Origin: Candidatus Desulforudis audaxviator MP104C
Lineage (GTDB): Bacteria > Bacillota > Desulfotomaculia > Desulfotomaculales > Desulforudaceae
Assembly (NCBI RefSeq): GCF_000018425.1
Contig: NC_010424.1
Location: 248,001-312,000, forward strand
Reading direction: 5' to 3'
DNA: 64,000 bases
Shown: one piece after another, positions 48,174 through 56,146 of the stretch
Layout of the letters: each line of letters starts with the position of its first letter
Numbering within the stretch: position 1 is the first letter of the stretch
Notes under the pieces: generated by a model
Databases searched by the model: none
What the model was told of the DNA's origin: nothing
Seen by the model: only the letters and a program-made list of their open reading frames with translations
Position numbers and translations under genes: made by a program

Positions 48174-48956
48174 GTGCGGTTTAAAAGGAAATCTGTTATT
48201 GTGACCGGTGCGGCCCGGGGTATCGGCCTGGCCGTCGCGGAGGCATTCGTAAATGAGGGGGCGCTGGTCACAGTGGTCGACAAGGACCGGAAGGGCCGGG
48301 AAGTGGCAGACACGCTCGGCCGGATAAGCGGTGCTCTGTTCGTCGGTACCGACGTGTCCAAGCCCTTCGAGGTGGACGATGCCGTCCGCATGGCCGTCGA
48401 AACCTTCGGCGGCGTCGACATCCTGGTGAATAACGCCGCCGTCAGCGTTCCCGGGAGTGTCCTGGCCGTCTCGCCGAACGACTGGCGCCAAGTGCTGGAT
48501 GTGAACCTGACCGGAGCCTACCTGTTTTCCCGGGCCTGCGTGCCGGAAATGGAACAGCGTGGGGGCGGGGTCATCATCAACATCGTGTCGGCTCAGGGGC
48601 TGGCCGCCGAACAGGGCAACGCCGCCTACATCGCCTCCAAAGGGGGGCTGATCGCCCTGACGAAAAGCATGGCTCTCGACCTGGCGTCCCTCAACATCAG
48701 GGTGAACGCGCTCTGTCCCGGAGCGATCGCCACCGAGAAGGTGGAAGAAACCCTGGCCGGTTACCCTGACCCGGAGAAGGCCCGCCGGGACTGGGCCGAC
48801 CTGCACGCGCTCCGGCGGCTCGGAAGGCCGGAGGAGGTAGCCGCGGCCGTGCTTTTCCTGGCCAGTGCGGAAGCCTCGTTCATCACCGGGGCCGTGCTGC
48901 CGGTGGACGGCGGGATGCTCGCGTCCTTCGGGATGGCCGGCCGTCCGGTCGAGTAG
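48174..48956 (+). CDS. Short-chain dehydrogenase/reductase
   Basis: 260-residue classical SDR oxidoreductase. GTG 48174 behind AAGGAGGTTTT. Cofactor loop TGAARGIG at residue 11, Asp at the end of beta-2 (VVDKD, suggests NAD preference), NNAA motif, catalytic Ser in IVSAQG, and YIASK. Ends with PVDGGMLASFG. The substrate is unknown; glucose-1-dehydrogenase/FabG-like. Confidence 0.9.
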   Translation: MRFKRKSVIVTGAARGIGLAVAEAFVNEGALVTVVDKDRKGREVADTLGRISGALFVGTDVSKPFEVDDAVRMAVETFGGVDILVNNAAVSVPGSVLAVSPNDWRQVLDVNLTGAYLFSRACVPEMEQRGGGVIINIVSAQGLAAEQGNAAYIASKGGLIALTKSMALDLASLNIRVNALCPGAIATEKVEETLAGYPDPEKARRDWADLHALRRLGRPEEVAAAVLFLASAEASFITGAVLPVDGGMLASFGMAGRPVE

Positions 48957-49068
48957 AGGCGAATGTGTGCCCGGCACGGGTGCTGATTTGGAAAGCTGCT
49001 GCGGGTGAAGCGTCACGAGCCCGTTAGCCGCAAGGCGGGCCGGCCGGCGGGAAAGACGGCGGGTGCGG

Positions 49069-49800
49069 TCAACCGGTGCCGCTGCGGCAGGCGGGACAGT
49101 CCGGGTTTTTGGTGTAGGTGAATTCATCCCACGTCGCCGGGACGGCGTCCCAGACCAGGAGTCTCCCGACCAGCAGCCGACCGATGCCGGCGAGGTATTT
49201 GAGGGCCTCGGTGGCCTGGAGGCAGCCGATCATCCCGGCGACCGGACCGAGAATCCCGGCCGGCGGCGGTGTCGGGTTGCCGGTGGTTTCCGCGCCGAAC
49301 AGGCAGTGCCAGCAGGGTCCTGAAGGCAGCAGGGTGGTGACGTGCCCGTAGTACTCGCTCACGGCGCCGTGCACCCACGGCCGGGACAGCTTCAGGCAGG
49401 TTTGATTCAGCAATCTCCTGGTTTCCAGGTTGTCGGTGCAGTCCAAGACCAGGTCGTAACCGTTGACCAGCCGCGCCGCGTTGTCCGCTTCCAGGCGGGT
49501 GCGGTGGAGCGCCACCTCGACCTGCGGGTTCAAGGCCCGCAGGCGCCGGGCGGCGACGTCGGCTTTGGCCTTGCCGAGATCGTCCGTGCCGTAGAGCACC
49601 TGCCGCTGCAGGTTGGTGATCTCCACCCGGTCATCTTCTATGATTGCGAGGCGGCCCACGCCGGCCGCCGCCAGGTAAAACAGTACGGCCGAGCCCAGGC
49701 CCCCCGCGCCTACCACCAGCACCCCGGACTCGGCCAGGCGTTGCTGCGTCTCCAGGGTCCAGCCCGGGAGGCTCAAGTTGCGGGCGTACCGTTCCTTCAC
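49069..49800 (-). CDS. MoeB/ThiF/HesA-family adenylyltransferase
   Basis: 243-residue E1-like enzyme that adenylates the C-terminal Gly-Gly of a MoaD/ThiS-type sulfur carrier. GTG 49800 (MKERYARNLSLPGW) behind GGAGG in the end of the moaD-like gene. ATP loop VVGAGGLGSAVLFYLAAAGVG near residue 26, the NLQRQ motif, and GCLQATEALKYL. Zinc pairs are CWHC and CPAC. It follows AOR and a MoaD-like gene, so it probably serves tungstopterin synthesis. Confidence 0.9.
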   Translation of the reverse strand: MKERYARNLSLPGWTLETQQRLAESGVLVVGAGGLGSAVLFYLAAAGVGRLAIIEDDRVEITNLQRQVLYGTDDLGKAKADVAARRLRALNPQVEVALHRTRLEADNAARLVNGYDLVLDCTDNLETRRLLNQTCLKLSRPWVHGAVSEYYGHVTTLLPSGPCWHCLFGAETTGNPTPPPAGILGPVAGMIGCLQATEALKYLAGIGRLLVGRLLVWDAVPATWDEFTYTKNPDCPACRSGTG

Positions 49801-49805
49801 GGCCC

Positions 49806-50054
49806 TCAGCCTCCCGCGACGGGTGGAAACACGGCCACCCGGTCCCCATGGGCGAGTACGCGTTCCGGTCCGGCGTGACGATTGTTCACCATTATGATTT
49901 TCACCTGGTCGAGCGGCACCCCGGCCTGCTCCAAAAGACCGGCGACGGACGTACCTGGTTCGGCTTGGTACAGGGTGCCCTCGCCCAGCGGCTGGGCCGG
50001 AAGGTACTTGCGCAGGGTGGCGTATACCCGCAATTCTACCTCCAAGCAACTCAC
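49806..50054 (-). CDS. MoaD/ThiS-family sulfur carrier
   Basis: 82-residue ubiquitin-like carrier ending in the required Gly-Gly (FPPVAGG). Start GTG 50054; TTG 50033 behind GGAGGT is an alternative and would give MRVYATLRKYLP. Directly upstream of its MoeB-like activator, and downstream of AOR; it is probably the small subunit-type carrier for tungsten cofactor synthesis. Confidence 0.88.
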   Translation of the reverse strand: MSCLEVELRVYATLRKYLPAQPLGEGTLYQAEPGTSVAGLLEQAGVPLDQVKIIMVNNRHAGPERVLAHGDRVAVFPPVAGG

Positions 50055-50059
50055 TCCCT

Positions 50060-50085
50060 CAAAAAGGGGGACAGTCCCCTATTTT
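50060..50085. repeat. Short palindrome of the GGGGAC/GTCCCC family
   Basis: AAAAAGGGGGAC-A-GTCCCCTATTTT; the inner GGGGACAGTCCCC is nearly perfectly palindromic. Lies upstream of the MoaD-like gene. Resembles elements near 14986 and 25001. Confidence 0.65.
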
Positions 50086-50129
50086 ACCTTCTTTGATTTT
50101 CCACTTCCGGATTTTCCGCCTCCATGGAA

Positions 50130-50168
50130 AACGGGTGAGGCCCCAAGACGGGGAGGACCCCACCCGTT
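50130..50168 (-). terminator. Probable terminator after the AOR gene
   Basis: On the minus strand AACGGGTG pairs with CACCCGTT, with nested CCCC/GGGG pairing, followed by TTTCC. If used, it would partly uncouple AOR from the moaD-like gene. Confidence 0.55.
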
Positions 50169-50192
50169 CCCGGTTTCCCCGATCCGGTTTTA

Positions 50193-51932
50193 TTAGAAGT
50201 TGAACACCTCGTCCAGTTCCTTGTCCGGAACGTCGAAGGTAACGCCGTGGGGTGCCAGCTTCTCGTATTTCATGTACTCCGGCAGGCGGTCGTGGGCTTT
50301 CGTGAACCCCGCCGCCTCGTTAAAGACCCGCTCGGTCTTCAGGATTTCCTTCCCGTAGTTGACTACGTCCTCCACCGTCAGGTTCACGCCGTACTGAGCG
50401 TTGATCATGTCCACGACGCTGGGGAGGGCGTAGTCGATGTCGAGAAGCGGAAAGGCGGTGAACAGGCAGAGCCCGGTGGCGTCCACGGCGGCAGTGGCGA
50501 TCTGCAGGTTCCGGGACAGTTCGACCTGCCCCGCGGGCGACAGCGGATCAACAAAACCGCCCACCTTGAGAATGTTGGCGGCCACCGCATAACCGGCTGT
50601 GTGGTCACCGCCCATGGTGCTGGTGGCGTAGGTCACTCCGATGCCCTTCACCGCCCGGGGATCGTAGGCCGGCAGGCCCTGACCCTTCACGGTCGGCACC
50701 CGGGTCAGCCCGAAAAGCCTCCCCGCCGCCGCCGCTCCTCCGCCCAGGATACGGCCCAGCGGGGTGCCGTTGCGGACCTCGCGGTCAAGCAGGTTGATCG
50801 CGGCCTCACCGTCGCCGAAGGCCAGCACGCCGGCCTCCATCAGCACGCCCAGGGTCACGCCGGTTTCAATGGTGTCCAGGCCGACGTCGTTGCACAGGCG
50901 GTTCAGCATGGCGATCTGGTCCAGGTCGGCGATGCCGCAGTTGGGGCCGAGCGCCCAGGTACTCTCGTATTCGACCGGGGCGCAAAGGACCTCACCCTTT
51001 TCATCGGGGATGACGTTCGAACAGCGGATCACACAGCCCGGGTGGCAGGCGTGGCCGGTCCGGCCCTTGCCCCCGCGCTGCTGCACCAATTCCGCCAAGG
51101 CCTCCCCGCTGCACCGGGCGGCCGCTTCGAACCGGCCGCTGGAGAAATTGCGGGTGGGCAAGCCCCCGGCTTCGTTCAGGATGTTGATCAGTACGGCTGT
51201 GCCGTAGGTGGGCAGGGCGCTGTTGGTTACGGGGTGTTCGGCGATGGCCTGGGCGAGTTTCCGGGCGGCTTCTTTAAACTTCTCACGATCCTTGACCGGT
51301 ACGTCGAAAGTCTTGTCGGTCCGCACCACGATTGCTTTCAACCCCTTGGCACCCATGACGGCTCCCAACCCGCCCCTGCCGGCATAACGGCCGGGATGGC
51401 CTTCGCCGTCGTTGGTCGAAACGCCGGCCAACACCATACGCATTTCCCCGGCCGGGCCGATGCTGATCACCCCGGATTTGGTGCCGTAACGTTTCCACAG
51501 CTCCTCGTTCAGCTGGTAGCACCCCATCCCGGCCAGGTTCCCCGCCGGCACCAGTTCGGCCTTGTTCTCATCGATCACCAGGAGGTGGAAGCCCTCTCCG
51601 GTAGGCCGGCCCTCGACCACGATCGCCCGTATGTCCAGGCTGGCCAGCTTCTGAGCGGTAATGCCGCCGGCGTTCGACTCCTTGATGGTGCCGGTGAGCG
51701 GCGACTTGGCTCCGACCGACAGGCGTCCGGAGCAGGGAGCGGTAGTGCCGGACAGCAGCCCGGGGGCGATGACCAGCTTGTTGTTTTCCCCCAGTGCGTG
51801 GGCGCCCGGCGGAACTTCGTCGGCGACCAGGGCCGAAGTCAGGGCCCGGCCCCCGAACAACAGGTACCTTTCGGGTAGGTCTTCATACCGGACGGTCAGT
51901 TCGCTCATGTTCACCCGCAGGATCTTGCCCAT
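50193..51932 (-). CDS. Aldehyde:ferredoxin oxidoreductase (tungsten)
   Basis: 579-residue tungstopterin and [4Fe-4S] enzyme oxidising aldehydes to acids with ferredoxin. ATG 51932 (MGKILRVNMSELTVRYEDLP). Typical RYLLFGGRALTSALVADEV, APGLLSGTTAPCSGRLSVGAKSPLTG (split in conserved blocks), GRGGLGAVMGAKGLKAIVV, and Cys ligands in GHACHPGCVIRCSN near 285 plus a later Cys near 490 (DATGLCLFTAFP). Shorter than 600-residue archaeal enzymes but typical of bacterial ones. Operon with MoaD- and MoeB-like genes. Confidence 0.93.
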   Translation of the reverse strand: MGKILRVNMSELTVRYEDLPERYLLFGGRALTSALVADEVPPGAHALGENNKLVIAPGLLSGTTAPCSGRLSVGAKSPLTGTIKESNAGGITAQKLASLDIRAIVVEGRPTGEGFHLLVIDENKAELVPAGNLAGMGCYQLNEELWKRYGTKSGVISIGPAGEMRMVLAGVSTNDGEGHPGRYAGRGGLGAVMGAKGLKAIVVRTDKTFDVPVKDREKFKEAARKLAQAIAEHPVTNSALPTYGTAVLINILNEAGGLPTRNFSSGRFEAAARCSGEALAELVQQRGGKGRTGHACHPGCVIRCSNVIPDEKGEVLCAPVEYESTWALGPNCGIADLDQIAMLNRLCNDVGLDTIETGVTLGVLMEAGVLAFGDGEAAINLLDREVRNGTPLGRILGGGAAAAGRLFGLTRVPTVKGQGLPAYDPRAVKGIGVTYATSTMGGDHTAGYAVAANILKVGGFVDPLSPAGQVELSRNLQIATAAVDATGLCLFTAFPLLDIDYALPSVVDMINAQYGVNLTVEDVVNYGKEILKTERVFNEAAGFTKAHDRLPEYMKYEKLAPHGVTFDVPDKELDEVFNF

Positions 51933-51974
51933 CGTTACGAACCCCCCCTTTGTGAAATGCTATCAACTGATTAA

Positions 51975-52002
51975 ACAATATCATAATTGGACAGACAGTC
52001 AA
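51975..52002 (-). promoter_or_regulatory. Probable AOR promoter
   Basis: Minus strand: TTGACT (52002-51997), 16-bp spacer, TATTGT (51980-51975), about 43 bases before the start codon. Moderate match. Confidence 0.45.
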
Positions 52003-52146
52003 CAATCATCTCGGTTCCAAAGGTGACTCGGCTGCCCCCGGCGCCGGTACTCCGCCGGCGGGGGCAGCCACCCGGCACATCGCTCGGCCGGATCGTCCGC
52101 GGCGGCGGCAAAGAGGGAAACCGGCGGGGTACCCACAGACCGGGAC

Positions 52147-52179
52147 AAAAAAACAGCCCCGGCTTATTCCGCCGGGGCT
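52147..52179 (-). terminator. Terminator of the CoA-disulfide reductase gene
   Basis: Minus strand: AGCCCCGGC and GCCGGGGCT form a perfect 9-bp stem with a 7-base loop, followed by GTTTTTTT. Just downstream of the stop codon at 52212. Confidence 0.9.
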
Positions 52180-52211
52180 TGGGCAAAAAACCATATTGTG
52201 CGGTCCAGAGG

Positions 52212-53915
52212 TTAGAACATACTTGCCGGGCCGTAGGGCCAGGTGCGCATCCCGCCCTCCACCGATCTTACCTTGGTGAACCCTGCGCCGCGCAGCAGGC
52301 GGTAGGCCTCGTAGCTGCGGACGCCGATGTCACAGATGGTGATGATCTCCTTGTTCCGTGGAACCTCTTCCACCCGCTGGCGCAGCTCGCTCAGGGTGAC
52401 CAGCATCCGGCGCGGATCGTCGATTTTACGGTATTTGGCCTCCTTCTCCAGACGTACATCCAGGAGCACGAAGTCCTCGTTCGCATCCAGTTTGGCCTTC
52501 AGCTCATCGGCGCCGATGGTCTCCACGATGCCTTCCAGCTTATTGATCAGAGCGTTCGCCGTGTGCTGCAGCGGATCAACCGGTGTGTTGAACGGCGGCG
52601 CGTAACCCAGGTCCAGTTCGGTGAGATCGTTCACCGTACCACCGAAATGCAGCACGGCCGCGGCTACGTCAATCCGCTTCACCACCTCGCCCGGGCCGAT
52701 GCCCTGCACGCCCAGAAGGCGCCCGGATTCCCCGTCGGCGACCACTTTCAGAATAACCATACCGCTGCCGGGGTGGTAGTGGGTCCGGTCCCGCTGGGGA
52801 GCGAGGCCGGCCACTACTTGGCGGCCCAGCTTTCGGGCCTGTTCTTCGGTCAACCCGGTGCGGCCGGCGTTGAAACTGCCTGCCTGCAGAACGGCCGTAC
52901 CGAGTACGCCTCGGTAGATGCTGGGGCGCCCGGCCAGGTTGTCGGCCACCACGCGACCCTGGCGGTTTGCCGCGGAGGCAAAGGGTGAATAGACCTTCTC
53001 GCCCGTGAGCCGGTGGGTGGTTTCCACACAGTCACCGCAGGCGTAGATGTCCGGATCGCTGGTACGGCAATGTTGATCGATGGCAATGGCGCCGGTCCGG
53101 CCAATGGCCAGACCAGCCTCTCTGGCTAATTTGACGTTGGGGCGCACCCCCACCGCCACGATCACCAATTCGGCATCATATGCGCCCCGGTCGGTGTGCA
53201 CCCGGCGAACCCGGCCCTGGTCGTCGCCTTCCAGCCGGATGACCCGCTCCCCGGTCCGGAACTCGATGCCGTGCGCGGCGGCGAGACGTTCTTCAAGCAA
53301 ACGCGCCATATCGGAATCAAAGGTCAACGGAAGGATACGCTCCTGGAATTCGATCACCGTGGTCAGGAGCTTCAAGTTGGCCAACGCGCCAGCCAGTTCG
53401 ATGCCGATGAAACCGGCGCCCACCACCACGGCTTCCTGCACATTCCTTGTTTCCAGGTATTCCTTGACGGCCTGGGCGTCACCCGGATCCCGGAACTTAA
53501 ACACGCCCGCGAGGTCCGTCCCCTCGATCCGGGGCATAACCGATTCCGCGCCGGTGGCCAGGACCAGCCGGTCGTAACCCAGTGTTTCTTCTTGGCCGGT
53601 CTCCAGGTTTCTGAGCCGCACTTCCTTGCGTACCCGGTCAATGGCCGTGGCTTCCGTCCGGGTCAGGAAGTTCAAACCCCGTTCGTTGCGGAAGTATTCC
53701 GCATCCCGCGGCAACCCGTAGCCGGTGCTGAAGAGTTCCCGGAAATGACCCACCTGATCGTCGATGTAAAACGGCATCCCGCAGCCCGCATACGAGATGT
53801 AGCGACCCTTGTCCACCACGGTGATCTCCGCGTCCGGCAATAAGCGCCGGGCCCGGGCCGCAACCTTGGGGCCGGCCGCCACGCCCCCGATGATCAGAAT
53901 CCGATCCTCAGCCAT
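52212..53915 (-). CDS. CoA-disulfide reductase/NADH oxidase with C-terminal rhodanese domain
   Basis: 567 residues. ATG 53915 (MAEDRILIIGGVAAGPKVA). Residues 1-445: two-dinucleotide-fold flavoprotein, FAD loop IIGGVAAGP, active-site Cys in ISYAGCGMPFYI near 45, NAD loop VVVGAGFIGIELA near 155, FAD site DPDIYACGDCVE near 280. Residues 465-567: rhodanese domain with catalytic-loop CDIGVRS near 540. This fusion is known as CoADR-Rhd or NADH:polysulfide reductase and acts on CoA disulfides, persulfides or polysulfide. Fits a sulfur-metabolising anaerobe. Confidence 0.92.
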   Translation of the reverse strand: MAEDRILIIGGVAAGPKVAARARRLLPDAEITVVDKGRYISYAGCGMPFYIDDQVGHFRELFSTGYGLPRDAEYFRNERGLNFLTRTEATAIDRVRKEVRLRNLETGQEETLGYDRLVLATGAESVMPRIEGTDLAGVFKFRDPGDAQAVKEYLETRNVQEAVVVGAGFIGIELAGALANLKLLTTVIEFQERILPLTFDSDMARLLEERLAAAHGIEFRTGERVIRLEGDDQGRVRRVHTDRGAYDAELVIVAVGVRPNVKLAREAGLAIGRTGAIAIDQHCRTSDPDIYACGDCVETTHRLTGEKVYSPFASAANRQGRVVADNLAGRPSIYRGVLGTAVLQAGSFNAGRTGLTEEQARKLGRQVVAGLAPQRDRTHYHPGSGMVILKVVADGESGRLLGVQGIGPGEVVKRIDVAAAVLHFGGTVNDLTELDLGYAPPFNTPVDPLQHTANALINKLEGIVETIGADELKAKLDANEDFVLLDVRLEKEAKYRKIDDPRRMLVTLSELRQRVEEVPRNKEIITICDIGVRSYEAYRLLRGAGFTKVRSVEGGMRTWPYGPASMF

Positions 53916-53977
53916 TGTCCCATCATCCTCATCCGTTAATAGTCGGCGTCTGGTTCCAAATGCGCTGGAAAACAATC

Positions 53978-54002
53978 TTTTCGCGAAAACGCTTTCGTTT
54001 TC
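53978..54002. promoter_or_regulatory. Overlapping palindromes downstream of the CoA-disulfide reductase promoter
   Basis: TTTTCGCGAAAA (53978-53989, perfect 12-bp palindrome) overlaps GAAAACG-CTTT-CGTTTTC (53985-54002, exact 7-bp arms). They lie about 17 to 41 bases after the expected transcription start on the minus strand, the usual place for a repressor site. Candidate operator; the regulator is unknown. Confidence 0.55.
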
Positions 54003-54025
54003 AGACAACTGCTCACCAACTGTTG

Positions 54026-54054
54026 ATTATACGTTTAACCCCACGCCCAGTCAA
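54026..54054 (-). promoter_or_regulatory. CoA-disulfide reductase promoter
   Basis: Minus strand: TTGACT (54054-54049), 17-bp spacer, TATAAT (54031-54026). Eleven of twelve consensus positions. About 110 bases before ATG 53915. Confidence 0.8.
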
Positions 54055-54305
54055 GCCGAAAGAACCTGTTGCTAGAACACTCCTGCTACCAGCTGTACAT
54101 CCTGCGCCGATAGTGTTCCGGCATAATAGACCTTGGGGAGGGGGAGTCTGATGGCCGATGAAATCAGCCTGCGGCGGGCGGCGAGGCATCTTGGGGGCGG
54201 ATGCCGGTGGAGGCGGGGAAAATCCCGAACGTTCCCGTGCAGGGGCGTGGTTTTTAACCCGCATTACTGACGGGAACCGCGACCGGAGTGCGTAGCTGAG
54301 GCCGG

Positions 54306-55802
54306 CTACCCCAGGATGTCCAAGACGACCTGTTTCATTTCCTCTTTCCCGACCACCCGCGTGTGCAGAACGGGCTTTTTGTCCAGGTCGCGCAGCCCTG
54401 AGGGGATCTCGAGGCCGGTGAAGGCGGCCAGCGCCTCCAAGAGCTCGAACTCGTTCCTACCCGCGACCGCGTCCCGCCCCAGCAGGGAGCGGGCCACCGC
54501 CTGGTTGAACTTGAAGGGACTCGCGGTGGACACCACGATCGCCGGGGTATGGTCGCCCGTGGCAGCTCGGTACTTGTTCAGAACGGCTTTGCCCACCGCT
54601 GTGTGGGTGTCGATTAGGTAGTGGTGTTCCTGCCAGGTGGACGCTATTTCGGCCTCGGTTTCGTCCTCGTCCGCGAAATCCGACCAGAAATGGTGAGCGA
54701 CCTGCTCCCGGGTGCGTGGATCAACCTGGTAGCGTCCCGTCTCCCGCAGCTCAGCCATCCAGCGATCGACCTGCGGGGCGTTTCTGCCGGTCAATTCGTA
54801 AAGCAGCCGTTCCAGGTTGCTGGAGATCAGGATGTCCATGGACGGCGAAATAGTCCGGTAAAAGGTTCGGTTCCGGTCGTAGGTGCCGGTGCGGATAAAG
54901 TCGGTGAGCACGTTGTTCCGGTTCGCCGCGCAGATCAGCCGGTTGACCGGCAATCCCATGCACCGGGCGTAAAAGCTGGCCAGGATGTTGCCGAAATTGC
55001 CGGTGGGCACCACGAAGTTCACGGCTTGCCCGGGGCTGATGGCCTCCCGGTCTTGCAGGTCGAGGTAGGCCGAAAAGTAGTATACGATCTGGGGAACCAG
55101 CCGACCCCAGTTGATTGAGTTGGCCGAAGAAAACCGGTGGCCGCGCTGCTGCAGGGCATCGTTGACCGACGGGTCGGTGAACAGGGCCTTCACGCCGCTC
55201 TGGGTGTCGTCGAAGTTGCCCCGCACGGCCACCACGTGTACGTTGCCCCCCTCCTGGGTTACCATTTGCAGGCGTTGTATCTCACTCACGCCCGCGGCCG
55301 GGAAGAAGACGATGATCCGCGTCCCGGTCACGTCCCGGAACCCCTCCAGGGCAGCCTTGCCGGTGTCCCCAGAGGTGGCGACCAGAATGACGATTTCGGC
55401 GGTTTCGCCCGTGCTGGCTACCGCCTTCATGAGCAGGTAAGGGAGGATTTGCAGAGCCATGTCCTTGAAGGCGTACGTGGGTCCGTGCCAGAGTTCCAGG
55501 AAGTGCAGGTTCGGGGCCACGGTGCGGACCGGAGCAACATCGGGGTTGTCGAACTTCCCCGCGTTGTAGGCCCGTGTCACGCTCTCACTAATCTCGCCCG
55601 GGCTGAAGTCGGTCAGGAACAGTTCCAGGATGCGGGCCGCCCGCTGCTGGTAGTCCGCCGCGGCCGCTCCGGTTAACTGATCGGGGGACAGCACCGGCAG
55701 GCACTCAGGGACGAAAAGCCCCCCGTCGGGCGCGATGCCCAGCTTTAGGGCCTCGGAGACCGTCACGGGCCGGGTGCGGCCCCTGGTGCTCTCATACAGC
55801 AT
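54306..55802 (-). CDS. thrC: Threonine synthase
   Basis: 498-residue PLP enzyme making threonine from O-phosphohomoserine. ATG 55802 behind AGGAGGATAA. The PLP lysine is in GPTYAFKDMA near residue 113; the phosphate loop is ATSGDTGKAAL near 142 and the second one PTGNFGNILA. Longer (E. coli/yeast-like) subtype with the N-terminal LYESTRGRTRPVTVSEAL. Single gene. Confidence 0.95.
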   Translation of the reverse strand: MLYESTRGRTRPVTVSEALKLGIAPDGGLFVPECLPVLSPDQLTGAAAADYQQRAARILELFLTDFSPGEISESVTRAYNAGKFDNPDVAPVRTVAPNLHFLELWHGPTYAFKDMALQILPYLLMKAVASTGETAEIVILVATSGDTGKAALEGFRDVTGTRIIVFFPAAGVSEIQRLQMVTQEGGNVHVVAVRGNFDDTQSGVKALFTDPSVNDALQQRGHRFSSANSINWGRLVPQIVYYFSAYLDLQDREAISPGQAVNFVVPTGNFGNILASFYARCMGLPVNRLICAANRNNVLTDFIRTGTYDRNRTFYRTISPSMDILISSNLERLLYELTGRNAPQVDRWMAELRETGRYQVDPRTREQVAHHFWSDFADEDETEAEIASTWQEHHYLIDTHTAVGKAVLNKYRAATGDHTPAIVVSTASPFKFNQAVARSLLGRDAVAGRNEFELLEALAAFTGLEIPSGLRDLDKKPVLHTRVVGKEEMKQVVLDILG

Positions 55803-56146
55803 ATGTTATTATCCTCCTGTGCCGGGTTCCGTTCGTTTCAGAACACAACTTCATTAAACAACATGTCGCCTGGTTCGTAAAGTTAAAATCGCCAAATTTT
55901 CAGGCAGGAATCTGTGATACCGGCGTCGAAAAACCTTAAGCAACACAAGGGGGTGCCCAATATTTTCCTATGTTGTTCCACAAGCTTAGGGCTTGTGGAA
56001 TTCTTTTGGTGCGCCCGGCGGGAGCTGCGGGAGGCTTCCAGGTGTTCCCGGTAAAGACTATAAAGAGGAAATGGGCTTCCGAAACGAGAATACCTTGGAT
56101 CGAAAGCAGATTTTGTTGTGGGTGATGCCGTTGGATGGATCGGCGG
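55803..56146. other. 344-bp region upstream of thrC with plus-strand terminator-like hairpin
   Basis: No gene. TTCCACAAGC (55976-55985) and GCTTGTGGAA (55991-56000) form a perfect 10-bp stem with a 5-base loop, followed on the plus strand by TTCTTTT. No plus-strand gene precedes it. I found no T-box sequence for thrC. A small RNA ending here is possible. Confidence 0.5.
55853..55881 (-). promoter_or_regulatory. Possible thrC promoter
   Basis: Minus strand: TTTACG (55881-55876), 17-bp spacer, TTTAAT (55858-55853), about 50 bases before the ATG. Four and five of six consensus positions. Confidence 0.45.

Larger units (their letters stand above)
53916..54305. other. 390-bp region with CoA-disulfide reductase promoter and operator-like palindromes
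   Basis: Holds the promoter at 54026-54054 and overlapping palindromes at 53978-54002. The remainder (54060-54305), between them and the end of threonine synthase, shows no gene that I can support. Confidence 0.6.

Noticed and set aside
50247-51878. 543-codon plus-strand frame opposite AOR
   Set aside because: Shadow of a clear AOR gene.
55803-56146. T-box leader before thrC
   Set aside because: No T-box consensus sequence found on the minus strand.
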